Origin: JAHWJR01 sp035942035
GTDB lineage: Bacteria > Actinomycetota > Acidimicrobiia > Acidimicrobiales > CADCSY01
Direction: 5' to 3'
DNA: 64,000 nucleotides
Assembly: GCA_035942035.1 (NCBI GenBank)
Contig: DASZDK010000063.1
Coordinates: forward strand, 1-64,000
Position 1 is the first letter of the stretch. Each line of letters starts with the position of its first letter. Below, piece after piece: positions 42,162-51,461 of this stretch. The position numbers and the translations under genes are program-made. The notes under the pieces were generated by a model that was not told the origin of the DNA, did not search any database, and worked only from the letters and a program-made list of their open reading frames with translations.

Positions 42162-43286
42162 TCAGCGCCGGCGCAGGCGCAGCACCGCCATGCCGTCGGT
42201 GCCGGCGGCCTGGGGCAGCAGCAGGGCGCCCCGGCCGTGCGGGCGCCACGGCGGGCCGGGCGCCGGCACCGCCTCCAGCTCGGGGTGGGCGCCGGCCAGC
42301 CAGGCGTCGATCTCGACGGTCTCCGCCGCGGTGAGGGTGCACACGCTGTAGACCAGGGTCCCTCCGGGACGGACCAGGCCGGCGCCGGCACCGAGCAGCT
42401 CCCGTTGCAAGGCGGCCAGGCGGGGCAGGTCGTCGGGCCGACGCCGCCAGCGGGCGTCGGGACGACGGTGGAGCACGCCCAGGCCCGTGCACGGTGCGTC
42501 GATGAGCACGCGGTCGAAGCTCGCCGGCGGCCACGGGGGCAACCGCCCGTCGGCCACGGCGACCACCACCGACGCGGCACCGGTGCGCTCGACGGTGGAG
42601 GCCACGAGGCTGGCCCGGTCGGCGTCGACGTCGGTGGCCCAGACGCGGGCGCCGGTCCCGGCCATGGCCGTGGCCTTCCCCCCGGGGGCGGCGCACAGGT
42701 CGGCGACCCGCTCCCCCGCTCCGGCACCGACCGCCGCCGCCACCCACTGCGAGGCTGAATCCTGGGCGTAGCCGTCGTCGCGCTCGGTGACGCCCGGCGC
42801 CCGGTTCATCTGCTCCAGGGCGGCGAGGGCGTCCTGCTCGCCGAGGTCGCACACCAGCCGATCGACGACCCAGTCGGGGTAGCTCAGCCGGGTGGGCACG
42901 TTGGGCCACTCCACCACCGCCCCGGACACCCGTCGGAGCACGGCGTTGACCAGGCCCCGCGACCGCCGGGGAGCGACGTCCACGGTGGCTGACACCGCGG
43001 CGTGGGGTGGCGTGCGCAGGAAGTGCAGCTGGTAGGCGCCGAGGCGCAGGACCACCCGGGTGGGCACGTCGAGCGCCCGCAGCACGAAGCGGTCGACGAG
43101 GAAGTCGCAGGCCCGGCGCATGCGGGTGGTGCCGTAGACCAGCTCGGTGGCGAAGCCCCGGTCGGCGCTGCGCAGCCGGCCGGCGCCCAGGCGCTCGGCC
43201 AGTACGGCGTTGGCCCGCCCACCGTGCTCGATCTCCACCAGGGCGTCGAGCGCCAGCCGCCGGGCGTCGGCCACCCCGGCGCTCAC
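42162..43286 (-). CDS. rsmB: 16S rRNA m5C967 methyltransferase RsmB
   Basis: 374 residues from GTG 43286 overlapping the fmt stop (GTGA). An N-terminal NusB-like RNA-binding domain (ARRLALDALVEIEHGGRANA, ADRGFATELVYGTTR) is followed by the Rossmann methyltransferase: DLCAAPGGKATAMA (SAM), VLIDAPCTGLGVLHRRPD and YSVCTLTAAE with the two catalytic cysteines. The segment between NRAPGVTERDD and GYAQDSASQWVA is about 50 residues shorter than in typical RsmB, so the PUA-like linker subdomain is mostly missing. Confidence 0.95.
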   Translation of the reverse strand: MSAGVADARRLALDALVEIEHGGRANAVLAERLGAGRLRSADRGFATELVYGTTRMRRACDFLVDRFVLRALDVPTRVVLRLGAYQLHFLRTPPHAAVSATVDVAPRRSRGLVNAVLRRVSGAVVEWPNVPTRLSYPDWVVDRLVCDLGEQDALAALEQMNRAPGVTERDDGYAQDSASQWVAAAVGAGAGERVADLCAAPGGKATAMAGTGARVWATDVDADRASLVASTVERTGAASVVVAVADGRLPPWPPASFDRVLIDAPCTGLGVLHRRPDARWRRRPDDLPRLAALQRELLGAGAGLVRPGGTLVYSVCTLTAAETVEIDAWLAGAHPELEAVPAPGPPWRPHGRGALLLPQAAGTDGMAVLRLRRR

Positions 43287-44167
43287 GTGCCCAGGCGCTC
43301 GCCCGGCGCCGGCCGGGCCCCGTGCAACCACGCCGGCGCCGGCTGGGCGGCCCGGCCCTCGGGCTGGACCTCGACCAGCTCCAGCGCCCCCTCCCCCGTG
43401 CCCACCACCGTCGCCTCCAGCGCGCCGGGGCCGGGCGCCTCGGCGCCGGCCGGCGCCACGCGTGCCCGGTGGACCTTGAGCCGCCGGCCGCGAAAGGTCG
43501 TCCACGCCCCACCCACCCGCACCACCCGGTGGAGCTCCACCGCCGGACGGGACCAGTCCAGGCGCAGCTCCTCGGGGCCGAGCTTGGCGGCGTAGGTGGG
43601 TTCCCCCTCCTGGGGTGCGGGCACCCCCAGGCCGGTGGCCAGGGTGGCGAGGAGCAGCTCGGTGCCGAGGGCGACCAGACGGCTGCGCAGCTCGTCGGCT
43701 GTCTCCTCCGGGCCGATGCCCACCCGCTCGCAGGCGTAGATCGGGCCGGTGTCCAGCCCTTCCTCCAGGCGCATCAGACACACCCCGGTCTCGTCGTCGC
43801 CGGCCAGGACGGCCCGCTCGACGGGCGTCGCCCCCCGCCAGCGGGGCAGCAACGAGAAGTGGAGGTTGACCATGGCCAACTCGGCCAGCACGTGGGGACG
43901 GACGAGGCGGCCGAAGGCCACCACCACCCCGAGGTCGGCGCCGGCGCCGAGCACGTCGTCGACCCGGTCGGTGACGGGCAGGCCGAGCTCCACCGCCACC
44001 GCCTTCACCGGCGTCGGGCGCAGCCGGCCGCCGCGGCCCCGCTTGCGGTCGGGCTGGGACACGACCAGGGCCACGTCCCAGCCGGCATCCACCAGCGCCC
44101 GCAGCGGGGCGACGGCGACCTCGGGACTGCCCAGGTAGACGAGCCGCCGTGGTGCCTGCGGTGCGAT
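43283..44167 (-). CDS. fmt: Methionyl-tRNA formyltransferase, no canonical start codon
   Basis: About 294 residues. The first strand and phosphate loop (RRLVYLGSPEVAVAPLRALV) lie upstream of the first in-frame GTG (44092), and no ATG/GTG/TTG exists in that frame before it, even into def. ATC at 44167 is the likeliest start, with GAGGG 4 bases upstream; CTG codons inside would truncate the fold. The rest is intact: VVSQPDRKRGRGG, VVVAFGRLV, NLHFSLLPRWRGATPVERA with catalytic Asn/His, EGLDTGPIY. It formylates Met-tRNAi for initiation; def downstream partner sits directly upstream. Confidence 0.9.
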   Translation of the reverse strand: MAPQAPRRLVYLGSPEVAVAPLRALVDAGWDVALVVSQPDRKRGRGGRLRPTPVKAVAVELGLPVTDRVDDVLGAGADLGVVVAFGRLVRPHVLAELAMVNLHFSLLPRWRGATPVERAVLAGDDETGVCLMRLEEGLDTGPIYACERVGIGPEETADELRSRLVALGTELLLATLATGLGVPAPQEGEPTYAAKLGPEELRLDWSRPAVELHRVVRVGGAWTTFRGRRLKVHRARVAPAGAEAPGPGALEATVVGTGEGALELVEVQPEGRAAQPAPAWLHGARPAPGERLGT

Positions 44168-44174
44168 CGGACCC

Positions 44175-44717
44175 TCAGCCCCGGCCGGGCAGGCGCAGCC
44201 GGCGGCGTTCGCCGGCGCCCTCGGCGGCCAACACCTGGTCCCGCAGCGCCCGCTTGGCCTGCCGGCGCTGGTCGTCGTCGAGCCGCTCGAGCAGCAGCAC
44301 GCCGTCGAGATGGTCGACCTCGTGCTGGAACAGCCGGGCCAGGAGCTCGTCGGCCTCGAACGAGACCTCGTTGCCGTCGAGGTCTCGCCCGGTCAGGTGC
44401 ACCTCCTTGGGCCGGACGATCTCCCATGACAGCCCTGGCACCGAGAGGCAGCCCTCCTCGTAGACCCACTCGCCCCGCGTCTCGGTGATGACCGGGTTGA
44501 CCAGCACGTGGGCGCCGTCGCCGTCGTGCAGGTCGTAGACGAACAGCCGCTTCTGGACGCCGACCTGGGGAGCGGCCAAGCCGATGCCCGGCGCCTCGTA
44601 CATGGTCACGATCATGTCCTCGGCCAAGCGGGCCAACCGGCCGTCGATCTCGGTCACCGGGGCTGCCGGTTGACGCAGCACGGGGTCACCGACGATGCGA
44701 ATCCCGTACGGAGCCAT
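44175..44717 (-). CDS. def: Peptide deformylase
   Basis: 180 residues from ATG 44717 (MAPYGIRIVGDPVLRQPA). Motif 1 GIGLAAPQVGVQ, motif 2 EEGCLSVPGL with the Cys ligand, and motif 3 QHEVDHLDGVL with the HExxH-type metal site (HEVDH) are intact. It removes the N-formyl group placed by Fmt. It is the first gene of the minus-strand operon and is divergent from the peroxidase gene at 44961. Confidence 0.97.
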   Translation of the reverse strand: MAPYGIRIVGDPVLRQPAAPVTEIDGRLARLAEDMIVTMYEAPGIGLAAPQVGVQKRLFVYDLHDGDGAHVLVNPVITETRGEWVYEEGCLSVPGLSWEIVRPKEVHLTGRDLDGNEVSFEADELLARLFQHEVDHLDGVLLLERLDDDQRRQAKRALRDQVLAAEGAGERRRLRLPGRG

Positions 44718-44960
44718 GCCGGTCAGGCTAGTGCTGTCCCCGGAGAGGTCCCCTGCCCCAGGCACCGATCACGCCTCCGTGGCCCTCCCGGCCCCGTGCT
44801 GCGCCTTCGGCGGTCATGCCGGCGGCCGAAAGCTCCCGGCCAGGAAGGGACACCAGTCCCTGGTCGACGGGACAATTCGCCCACCACGCTGCCCCTTGGC
44901 CGTTTTCGGACAACGGGGCCTCCCGGCCCCGTCCTCGGCCACGGAGACCAGGAGGCCACC

Positions 44961-46340
44961 ATGAGCCCGCCCCACCACGGTTCGTTCGAGCAGCGAGGCC
45001 AGAAGACGCCCGCCGGCAATCGACAGCTCGAAGGGCGGTTCGGCTTCATGTTCAAGCACCTCGACCCGTTCTCACCCCCCGACGAGCTGTTGCGAGGGCT
45101 GGCCGCCACCATGCACCAACCACCGCCCGACCCGGCGACCCAGTTCGACAACCCCGAGATTCCCGCTGGCTACACCTTCTTCGGGCAGTTCGTCGACCAC
45201 GACCTCACCTTCGACCCGGTCTCTCAGCTCGAAAGGGACCAGGACCCAGAGGGCCTGAAGAACTTCCGGACGCCGGTCTACGACCTCGACTCCGTCTACG
45301 CCGGCGGCCCCGGTGTCACCCCCCGGTTGTACGACGGCGCCAAGCTGCGCCTGGACCACCACGACGGGTTGGACGACCTTCCCCGCAAGGACGACGGCGC
45401 CGCCGACATCGGCGACCCTCGCAACGAGGAGAACGCCGTCATCCACCAGCTGCAGATCGCGTTCGTCAAGTTCCACAACGCCGTGGTCGACCACGTGGCC
45501 GGCTCCGGCACCCCAAACGGCGACGTGTTCACCGAGGCCCGCCGCCTCGCCCTGCGCCACTACCAGTGGGCCGTGCTCACCGACTTCGTGCCTCGTATCT
45601 GTGGCCAGAACGTGGTCGACACCATCCTGACCAAGCCGTCCGGCAACGCGCCCATCCGAGCCGACCTGCGCTTCTACAAGCCCAAGAAGGTCCCGTTCAT
45701 GCCGGTCGAGTTCTCGGTGGCGGCCTACCGCTTCGGCCACAGCCAGATCCGTGCGGGCTACCGGCTGACCGACACCACCGGAGGGGTGTTCTTCCAACCC
45801 GAGGCCGGTGAGCGCAACCTCAACGGCTTCCGGCCCCTCCTGCCCTCGCTGAAGCTCGACTGGCCGCACTTCTTCGACATCCCGGGCTCGCCCACGAGCC
45901 CCCAGCGCTCCATGCGCATCGACTCCAAGATCTCCTTCCCGCTGTTCCAGCTGCCCTTCGGAGGCCCGCCGGCGTCGCTCGCCGAGCGCAACCTGCTGCG
46001 GGGCAAGGCCCTGCGATTGCCGTCGGGCCAGGCGGTGGCCGTCGCCATGGGCCTCCAGCCCCTGTCCAACGCCACCCTCGGCATGCCCGACGACCGGGGA
46101 TGGGACGGCCAGGCGCCGCTGTGGTTCTACGTGTTGAAGGAGGCGGAGCTGCAGCACGCCGGGACCCGCCTGGGCCCGGTCGGTGCCCGCATCGTCGCTG
46201 AAACCCTCGTCGGGCTGCTGGCCCAGAACCGCGACTCGTTCTTCCGCCTCGACCCGGGCTGGAAGCCGGTGCCCCCGATCGCCCCCACCGAGGGCACATT
46301 CGGCGTAGGTGACCTCCTGGCCTTCGCCACCCGATCGTGA
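44961..46340 (+). CDS. Animal-type (cyclooxygenase-like) haem peroxidase
   Basis: 459 residues from ATG 44961 with a near-perfect AGGAGG 5 bases upstream, suggesting strong translation. The distal His and Ca-site region is YTFFGQFVDHDLTFDP; further blocks are NEENAVIHQLQIAFVKFHNAVVDH (quoted in part), LTDFVPRICGQNVVD, and the proximal His in AYRFGHSQIRAGYRL. These are the signatures of the animal/peroxidasin-type family found in many bacteria. No signal peptide is seen, so it may be cytosolic. Substrates in bacteria are mostly unknown. The gene stands alone. Confidence 0.93.
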   Translation: MSPPHHGSFEQRGQKTPAGNRQLEGRFGFMFKHLDPFSPPDELLRGLAATMHQPPPDPATQFDNPEIPAGYTFFGQFVDHDLTFDPVSQLERDQDPEGLKNFRTPVYDLDSVYAGGPGVTPRLYDGAKLRLDHHDGLDDLPRKDDGAADIGDPRNEENAVIHQLQIAFVKFHNAVVDHVAGSGTPNGDVFTEARRLALRHYQWAVLTDFVPRICGQNVVDTILTKPSGNAPIRADLRFYKPKKVPFMPVEFSVAAYRFGHSQIRAGYRLTDTTGGVFFQPEAGERNLNGFRPLLPSLKLDWPHFFDIPGSPTSPQRSMRIDSKISFPLFQLPFGGPPASLAERNLLRGKALRLPSGQAVAVAMGLQPLSNATLGMPDDRGWDGQAPLWFYVLKEAELQHAGTRLGPVGARIVAETLVGLLAQNRDSFFRLDPGWKPVPPIAPTEGTFGVGDLLAFATRS

Positions 46341-46449
46341 GAGAGGACCTTCCCCAGCGGGCAGGCAGGGCGTACGCTCGGAGGTGATGTTCCGGTTGTC
46401 GCACTGGTGACGTCGGGCGGCTCGAGCCGCCATCCGCGCCCCCCGCAGC

Positions 46450-47583
46450 GTGCTCGTGGCGCTGCTCGCCGTCCGGCTGCTCGACGAGTCGACCTCGTTC
46501 GTCCTGCCGGGCACCTTCGAGTCACTGCGCGCCGACCTCGACCTCACCTACTCGCAGGCCAGTAGCGCCTTCCTGGCCATCGCCGTCGGGGCCGTCGCCG
46601 GGGGCCTGGCGACCGTGGCCGCCGACTACCGGAGCCGCCGGGTCATCGCCGGCGGGGGTGCGCTCGCCTCCGCCGCGGCGTTGCTGGTGATCGGTGCCGC
46701 TGACTCGTACGGGCTGTTCCTCACCGGCGCCTTCATGGTGGGGGCCGCCTCCACCGCCATGGTCGACACCTGCGAGATCGCCCTCGCCGACCTCGCCGGC
46801 GACGACTACTTGGAGGACCACCTCACCGTGCAGAACGTCTGGGGCTCGGTGGGGGACCTGCTGGGCCCGGCCATCGTGGTCGCCGTCGCCGCCCTCGGCC
46901 TGTCGTGGCGTGTGTCGTACGTGGTGGGCGCCGCGCTCGTCCTCGCGTACGGCGCATGGCTCGCGTCCCTGCCCTTTCCCCCGCCGCAACCGCACGAGGA
47001 CGGGTACCGGGTGGGCAGCGCCGTGGTCTCGGTGCTGCGTGACCCTGGCGTGTGGCTCGTCGGCCTGGGCGTGATGCTGCTGGGCCCCCTCGACGAGCCC
47101 ATGCTCGCCTTCCTCATCGCCCACCTCCAGCAGGCCCGGGGGCTGACGGAGACGGGTGCGACGCTCATCGCGGCGCTGTCGGTCGTGGGTGCCTTGGCCG
47201 GCTATGCCACCCTCCGCCGCTGGACGAGCGCACTGGCGTCCGACGCCGCCCTCCTCGCCCTGGCCACGTCGGCGTTGGTTGCCGCGCCGGACGCCCTCAC
47301 CGCCAGCGGCGTCTCATTGCTCGTCGGCGTGTTCCTGGTCCGGGTGTGGGTGGCACTCCAGGCCCGGGTGCTGAGGGTCCGACCGGGCCAGGCGGGAACG
47401 GTCAAGGCCGTCGTCGCACTGGTCGAGACCACGGGCTGGGGGCTGCCGTTGCTGGCCGGTGCCGTCGCCGACCGCACCAACGTCACCGCCGGCCTCGCCG
47501 CCTATGCGGCCGTGGCGTGGGCGCTCGCCGGCATCACCGTGCTGCTCGTGCGGACCTGCCGGACTGCCACAGTTGAGGCATGA
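46450..47583 (+). CDS. MFS transporter
   Basis: 377 residues with 11-12 hydrophobic helices from GTG 46450; a TGA upstream in frame excludes longer forms. LLDESTSFVLPGTFESLRAD, FLAIAVGAVAGGLATVAADYRSRR (loop 2-3 motif A-like, quoted in part) and a C-terminal half with LVETTGWGLPLLAGAVADR fit the major facilitator fold. It is coupled to the siderophore-interacting protein gene by an ATGA overlap, so siderophore or iron-related export is a reasonable inference. Confidence 0.85.
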   Translation: MLVALLAVRLLDESTSFVLPGTFESLRADLDLTYSQASSAFLAIAVGAVAGGLATVAADYRSRRVIAGGGALASAAALLVIGAADSYGLFLTGAFMVGAASTAMVDTCEIALADLAGDDYLEDHLTVQNVWGSVGDLLGPAIVVAVAALGLSWRVSYVVGAALVLAYGAWLASLPFPPPQPHEDGYRVGSAVVSVLRDPGVWLVGLGVMLLGPLDEPMLAFLIAHLQQARGLTETGATLIAALSVVGALAGYATLRRWTSALASDAALLALATSALVAAPDALTASGVSLLVGVFLVRVWVALQARVLRVRPGQAGTVKAVVALVETTGWGLPLLAGAVADRTNVTAGLAAYAAVAWALAGITVLLVRTCRTATVEA

Positions 47584-48374
47584 GCTCCGAAGGCAGTGCT
47601 GGACCGCGAACCTCCGGTCGGCGGGAGCCGCCGCGGTTCCGGCGGGTCCTGGTCCGGGCCTTCGAGCAACTGACCCCGCGGATGCAGCGGATCGTCCTCG
47701 GCGGTCCCGAGCTCCAGGGATTCGAGGTCCCCGAGCCGGCATCCAGCGTCCGCCTCCTCCTTCCGCCGCCGGGCGGGGACACCTTGGTCATGCCGGAGTG
47801 GGACGGCAACCAGTTCAAGCTGCCCACCGGTGAGCGAGCGCCGATCCGTACCTTCACGCCGCGGCATCTCGACACCGAGCGACTCGAGCTGACGCTCGAC
47901 ATCGTCGTCCACGAAGGCGGTGTCGCCTCCGAATGGGCCCGCTCGGCTGAGCCCGGCCTCGAGGCGGCGGTCTCCGGTCCGGGCCGGGGCTACGCCCTCG
48001 CCGCCACCGCCCCGGCCTATCTGCTGGCGGGTGACGAGACCGCCATCCCCGCCATCAGCCAGATGCTCGAGCGGTTGCCGGCGGAAACACCGGTGCGGGT
48101 GCACATCGAGGTCGCCGATGCCTCCGCCCGTCTCGAGCTGCCCTCGTACCCCAAGGCCGAGGTGACCTGGCACGAGCTGGCTCCAGGGTCGCGGCCCGGT
48201 GACGCCCTGGTTGCTGCGGTCGAGGCGATCGAGCAGATCCCGGGTGCCGCCTGGGTGGCGGGTGAGGCGGCCTCCGTCCAGCGAATTCGCAAGCACCTCT
48301 TCGACGTCAGAGGCATGGCCCGCTCCGCGGCGACGGTCCGGGGCTACTGGAAGATGGGCCGCTCCGCCACGTGA
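47580..48374 (+). CDS. Siderophore-interacting protein (ferric reductase-like flavoprotein)
   Basis: 264 residues from ATG 47580, overlapping the MFS stop. SIP family: FAD-binding barrel with RVLVRAFEQLTPRMQRIVLG, the flavin motif RTFTPRHLD (RxYTxR-type), VASEWARSAEPG, then the NAD(P)H-binding half with LLAGDETAIPAISQMLERLP and AAWVAGEAASVQRIRKHL and the C-terminal GYWKMGRS. It would reduce ferric siderophores in the cytosol to release iron. Confidence 0.93.
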   Translation: MSSEGSAGPRTSGRREPPRFRRVLVRAFEQLTPRMQRIVLGGPELQGFEVPEPASSVRLLLPPPGGDTLVMPEWDGNQFKLPTGERAPIRTFTPRHLDTERLELTLDIVVHEGGVASEWARSAEPGLEAAVSGPGRGYALAATAPAYLLAGDETAIPAISQMLERLPAETPVRVHIEVADASARLELPSYPKAEVTWHELAPGSRPGDALVAAVEAIEQIPGAAWVAGEAASVQRIRKHLFDVRGMARSAATVRGYWKMGRSAT

Positions 48375-48427
48375 GGGCTCGCTGGGTTACCGACGCAGCC
48401 GCTCACCGGGATGGGATCTGCCCTCAC

Positions 48428-48550
48428 GTGAAGGTACGCTGGCACCCGCTCGGGAAGGGGCTCCTCAAGCACATGAAGCCGCTCCAGTTCAGCCTGGAGG
48501 AGCTGCGGGACGAGCTCCTCCGCCACCGGACCAGCGTCCGCAGCCGGTGA
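48428..48550 (+). CDS. Short basic ORF upstream of prfC
   Basis: 40 codons from GTG 48428 to TGA 48550, encoding a basic, helix-forming peptide (LKHMKPLQFSLEELRDELL). Its stop overlaps the GTG start of the RF3 gene (GTGA). It could be a real small protein or a translational leader for prfC; the composition is protein-like but homology cannot be judged. Confidence 0.35.
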   Translation: MKVRWHPLGKGLLKHMKPLQFSLEELRDELLRHRTSVRSR

Positions 48551-50130
48551 TCGGAACACCCAGCGGCATCGCCGCCGAGGCAGCTCGCCGGCGCACCTTC
48601 GCCATCATCAGCCACCCCGACGCGGGCAAGACGACCCTGACCGAGAAGCTGTTGCTCTACGGGGGCGCGGTGGCCGAGGCCGGTGCGGTCAAGGCTCGCT
48701 CCGGTCGGCGCAAGGCCACCTCGGACTGGATGGCCCTCGAGCAGCAGCGGGGCATCTCGATCACGTCCACGGTGCTGCAGTTCTCCTACCGCGACCACGT
48801 CATCAACCTGCTCGACACCCCGGGTCACCGCGACTTCTCCGAGGACACCTACCGGGTGCTGGCCGCCGCCGACGCCGCCGTCATGGTTCTCGACGTGGCC
48901 AAGGGCGTCGAGGACCAGACCCGCAAGCTGTTCGAGGTGTGCCGGGCCCGGTCGTTGCCCACGCTGACCTTCCTCAACAAGTACGACCGCCCCGGCCGAG
49001 AACCGCTCGAACTGCTCGACGAGGTCGAGGACCAGATCGGGCTGCGCCCCACGCCGGTCACCTGGCCGGTGGGCATCCCCGGCGAGTTCCGGGGCGTGAT
49101 CGATCGTCGCAGTGGTGAGTTCACCCGCTTCGCCCGCACCGCCCGCGGCTCGACGGAGGCGCCCGAGGAGCTCATCGAGCGATCGCGGGCGGCGACGGAG
49201 GAGACCCCGTGGTGGGAGCCGGCCATGGAGGAGTGCGCCCTGCTCGACGCCGTGGGCGCCGATCCCGACCTGAAGTCGTTCCTGGCCGGCGAGTCGAGCC
49301 CCACCTTCGTGGGCTCGGCGCTGACTAACTTCGGGGTCCGCCACCTGCTCGACGCCCTGCTCGACATGGCGCCCGCCCCCGGGCCACGCAACGACGTCCA
49401 CGGCGAGCCCCGCCCCCTGGACAAACCCTTCTCCGGGTTCGTGTTCAAGGTGCAGGCCAACATGGACCCCGCCCACCGCGACCGGGTGGCCTTCGTGCGG
49501 GTGTGCTCGGGCCGCTTCGAGCGGGGCATGACGCTGACGCATGAGCCCAGCGGGCGGCCCTTTGCCACCAAGTACGCCACCTCGGTGTTCGGTTCCGAGC
49601 GCGACACCATCGACGAGGCCTACCCCGGCGACGTGATCGGGCTGGTCAACGCCACCGACCTCGGCATCGGCGACACCCTCCATCAGGCGGAGCCGGTGGC
49701 CTTCCCCCGCATCCCCACCTTCGCCCCCGAGCTGTTCGCCGTGGCCCGGGCCCGGGACACCTCCCGGTTCAAGCAGTTCCGCCGGGGCCTGGCCCAGCTC
49801 GCCGAGGAGGGCGTGGTCCAGGTGCTGCGAGACGAGGCCGCCGGCGACGTGGCGCCGGTGCTCGCCGCCGTGGGGCGGATGCAGTTCGAGGTCTTCGCCC
49901 ACCGGCTGGAGCACGAGTTCGGCGCCGCCGTCGAGATCTCCCCCACCTCCGACAAGGTGGCACGTCGCACCGATGCCGCCACCGCCGAACATCTCCGGTC
50001 GACGTCGGGGGCCCGGGTGCTCACCCGCACCGACGGCGTGCTCCTCGCCTTGTTCACCAGCCCCCGCTGGCTCGAACGGGTCGAGGCAGACCATCCCGAC
50101 TGGACCCTCGACCCCATCGTGGTGGACTGA
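48547..50130 (+). CDS. prfC: Peptide chain release factor 3
   Basis: 527 residues from GTG 48547. A translational GTPase that recycles RF1/RF2. G1 SHPDAGKTTLTEKLL, switch block KARSGRRKATSDWMALEQQR, RGISITSTVLQF (G2), DTPGHRDFSEDTYR (G3), NKYDRPGREP (G4), and the C-terminal QFEVFAHRLEHEFGA are standard RF3. The upstream in-frame extension to 48199 overlaps the SIP gene and is rejected. Confidence 0.96.
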   Translation: MIGTPSGIAAEAARRRTFAIISHPDAGKTTLTEKLLLYGGAVAEAGAVKARSGRRKATSDWMALEQQRGISITSTVLQFSYRDHVINLLDTPGHRDFSEDTYRVLAAADAAVMVLDVAKGVEDQTRKLFEVCRARSLPTLTFLNKYDRPGREPLELLDEVEDQIGLRPTPVTWPVGIPGEFRGVIDRRSGEFTRFARTARGSTEAPEELIERSRAATEETPWWEPAMEECALLDAVGADPDLKSFLAGESSPTFVGSALTNFGVRHLLDALLDMAPAPGPRNDVHGEPRPLDKPFSGFVFKVQANMDPAHRDRVAFVRVCSGRFERGMTLTHEPSGRPFATKYATSVFGSERDTIDEAYPGDVIGLVNATDLGIGDTLHQAEPVAFPRIPTFAPELFAVARARDTSRFKQFRRGLAQLAEEGVVQVLRDEAAGDVAPVLAAVGRMQFEVFAHRLEHEFGAAVEISPTSDKVARRTDAATAEHLRSTSGARVLTRTDGVLLALFTSPRWLERVEADHPDWTLDPIVVD

Positions 50131-50131
50131 C

Positions 50132-50734
50132 CTGCCGCACTACTTCGATCCCGAGCCGTCGGCGGCGTCCGATCGCCAGACGATCACGCTGGCCCTTCCC
50201 GACGTCAACCTCGAGCTCACCACCGACCGCGGCGTGTTCTCCCGCACTGGCATCGACCCCGGGACCAAGCTGCTGCTGCTCGAGGGGCCGCCGCCGCCGG
50301 CCGAGGGCGACCTGCTCGACTTGGGCTGCGGCTACGGCCCCATCGCCCTCACGCTGGCCCGCCGGTCCCCCGCCGCAACCGTCTGGGCGGTCGACGTGAA
50401 CCGCCGGGCCCTCGGTCTGGTCGAGGACAACGCCGCCGCCGCCGGCATCGAGAACGTGCGCCCCGCCGCTCCCGAGGACGTCCCGGCCGAGGTTCGCTTC
50501 GCCGCCATCTGGTCGAACCCACCGGTGCGCGTGGGCAAGGAGCAGATCCATGCCATGCTCCGCGCCTGGCTCCGCCGCTTGCAGCCGGACGGCACCGCCT
50601 GCCTGGTGGTGCACAAGCACCTGGGCGCCGACTCCCTGGCCCGCTGGCTGGCGGGCGAGGGGTTCGCCACCCGCCGACTGCGGTCCCGGATGGGCTACCG
50701 CCTGTTGGAGGCTCGACGGGAGACCACCGCATGA
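50132..50734 (+). CDS. RsmC-like class I methyltransferase, apparent CTG start
   Basis: 200 residues. The family N-terminus HYFDPEPSA lies directly after CTG 50132, one base after the prfC stop; no ATG/GTG/TTG is available there and the frame upstream is prfC noise. SAM motif LDLGCGYGPIALTLA, acidic loop VWAVDVNRRALGLVEDNA and catalytic SNPPVRVGKEQIH are intact. It resembles the C-terminal domain of RsmC (16S rRNA G1207 N2-methylation), as a single-domain form common in Gram-positives. It overlaps the next gene by 4 bases. Confidence 0.88.
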   Translation: MPHYFDPEPSAASDRQTITLALPDVNLELTTDRGVFSRTGIDPGTKLLLLEGPPPPAEGDLLDLGCGYGPIALTLARRSPAATVWAVDVNRRALGLVEDNAAAAGIENVRPAAPEDVPAEVRFAAIWSNPPVRVGKEQIHAMLRAWLRRLQPDGTACLVVHKHLGADSLARWLAGEGFATRRLRSRMGYRLLEARRETTA

Positions 50735-51285
50735 AAAACCTGGGAGACACCGACCTGAAGCGCCTGCACCGCCAGTGGCGGCGGCGGACCACCGGCCGCC
50801 TGGCCCTGCTGCTCGACTCGGTCCAGACGCCGTTCAACGTCGGCGCCATCGTTCGCATGGCGGCCGCCGAGCGGGTCGAGCACCTGTACGTGGCCGGCGC
50901 CTCCGCCGCACCCGACCATCCCCGCTCCCGCAAGACCTCGCTCGGCACCGAGCGGTCGGTGCCCTGGACCGGCTACGAGACCGCCGCCGCCGCCCTGGCC
51001 GCGGTGCGCGACGCCGACCTGTTCCTGCTCGGGATCGAGCTGGCCGACGGTGCCGTACCCCTCCACGAGGTGGCCCTCCCCGCCGACGTCTGCCTGGCCC
51101 TCGGCCATGAGGACCGGGGGCTGTCGGCTCGCACCCTCGAGGCCTGCGACGCCGTGGCCTTCGTCCCCCAGCTCGGTCGGGGCGGGTCCCTCAACGTCGC
51201 CTCCGCCGCCGCCATCGCCATGTACGAGGTGCGGCGCCGGGAGTGGTCGTCGACGCCGGCCGACGAGGCCCCGGCGTCGCCCTAG
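50731..51285 (+). CDS. TrmH-family tRNA/rRNA 2'-O-methyltransferase
   Basis: 184 residues from ATG 50731. It has no L30e domain, so it is the short TrmH-like type. SPOUT motifs: LDSVQTPFNVGAIVRMAAAE (motif 1), LALGHEDRGLS (motif 2) and VPQLGRGGSLNVASAAAIAMYE (motif 3, quoted near limit: LGRGGSLNVASAAAIAM). Probable substrate is Gm18 of tRNA. The TAG stop at 51283-51285 is part of the CTAG target of the insertion element, so the insertion did not alter the protein. Confidence 0.92.
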   Translation: MKNLGDTDLKRLHRQWRRRTTGRLALLLDSVQTPFNVGAIVRMAAAERVEHLYVAGASAAPDHPRSRKTSLGTERSVPWTGYETAAAALAAVRDADLFLLGIELADGAVPLHEVALPADVCLALGHEDRGLSARTLEACDAVAFVPQLGRGGSLNVASAAAIAMYEVRRREWSSTPADEAPASP

Positions 51286-51302
51286 GAGGGTCCGGCGATT
51301 CG
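51286..51302 (+). repeat. Left terminal inverted repeat
   Basis: GAGGGTCCGGCGATTCG. Its first 8 bases match the right end exactly in inverse orientation, and 14 of 17 match overall. It lies immediately inside the CTAG flank. Confidence 0.7.
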
Positions 51303-51461
51303 ACCGGTGAAAGTCGGCGGGATCACGGCCGGATGCTACGTCGACACCCGGACAGGCGGTGAGGACGCATGAGTAACGCCCGCATGGCGTTTGCGGACGC
51401 GACAAGGCGCCGAGGGGCGCGCTTCACCCTCGGCGGTCCTACTGGTCGGGATAGAGCGGCG

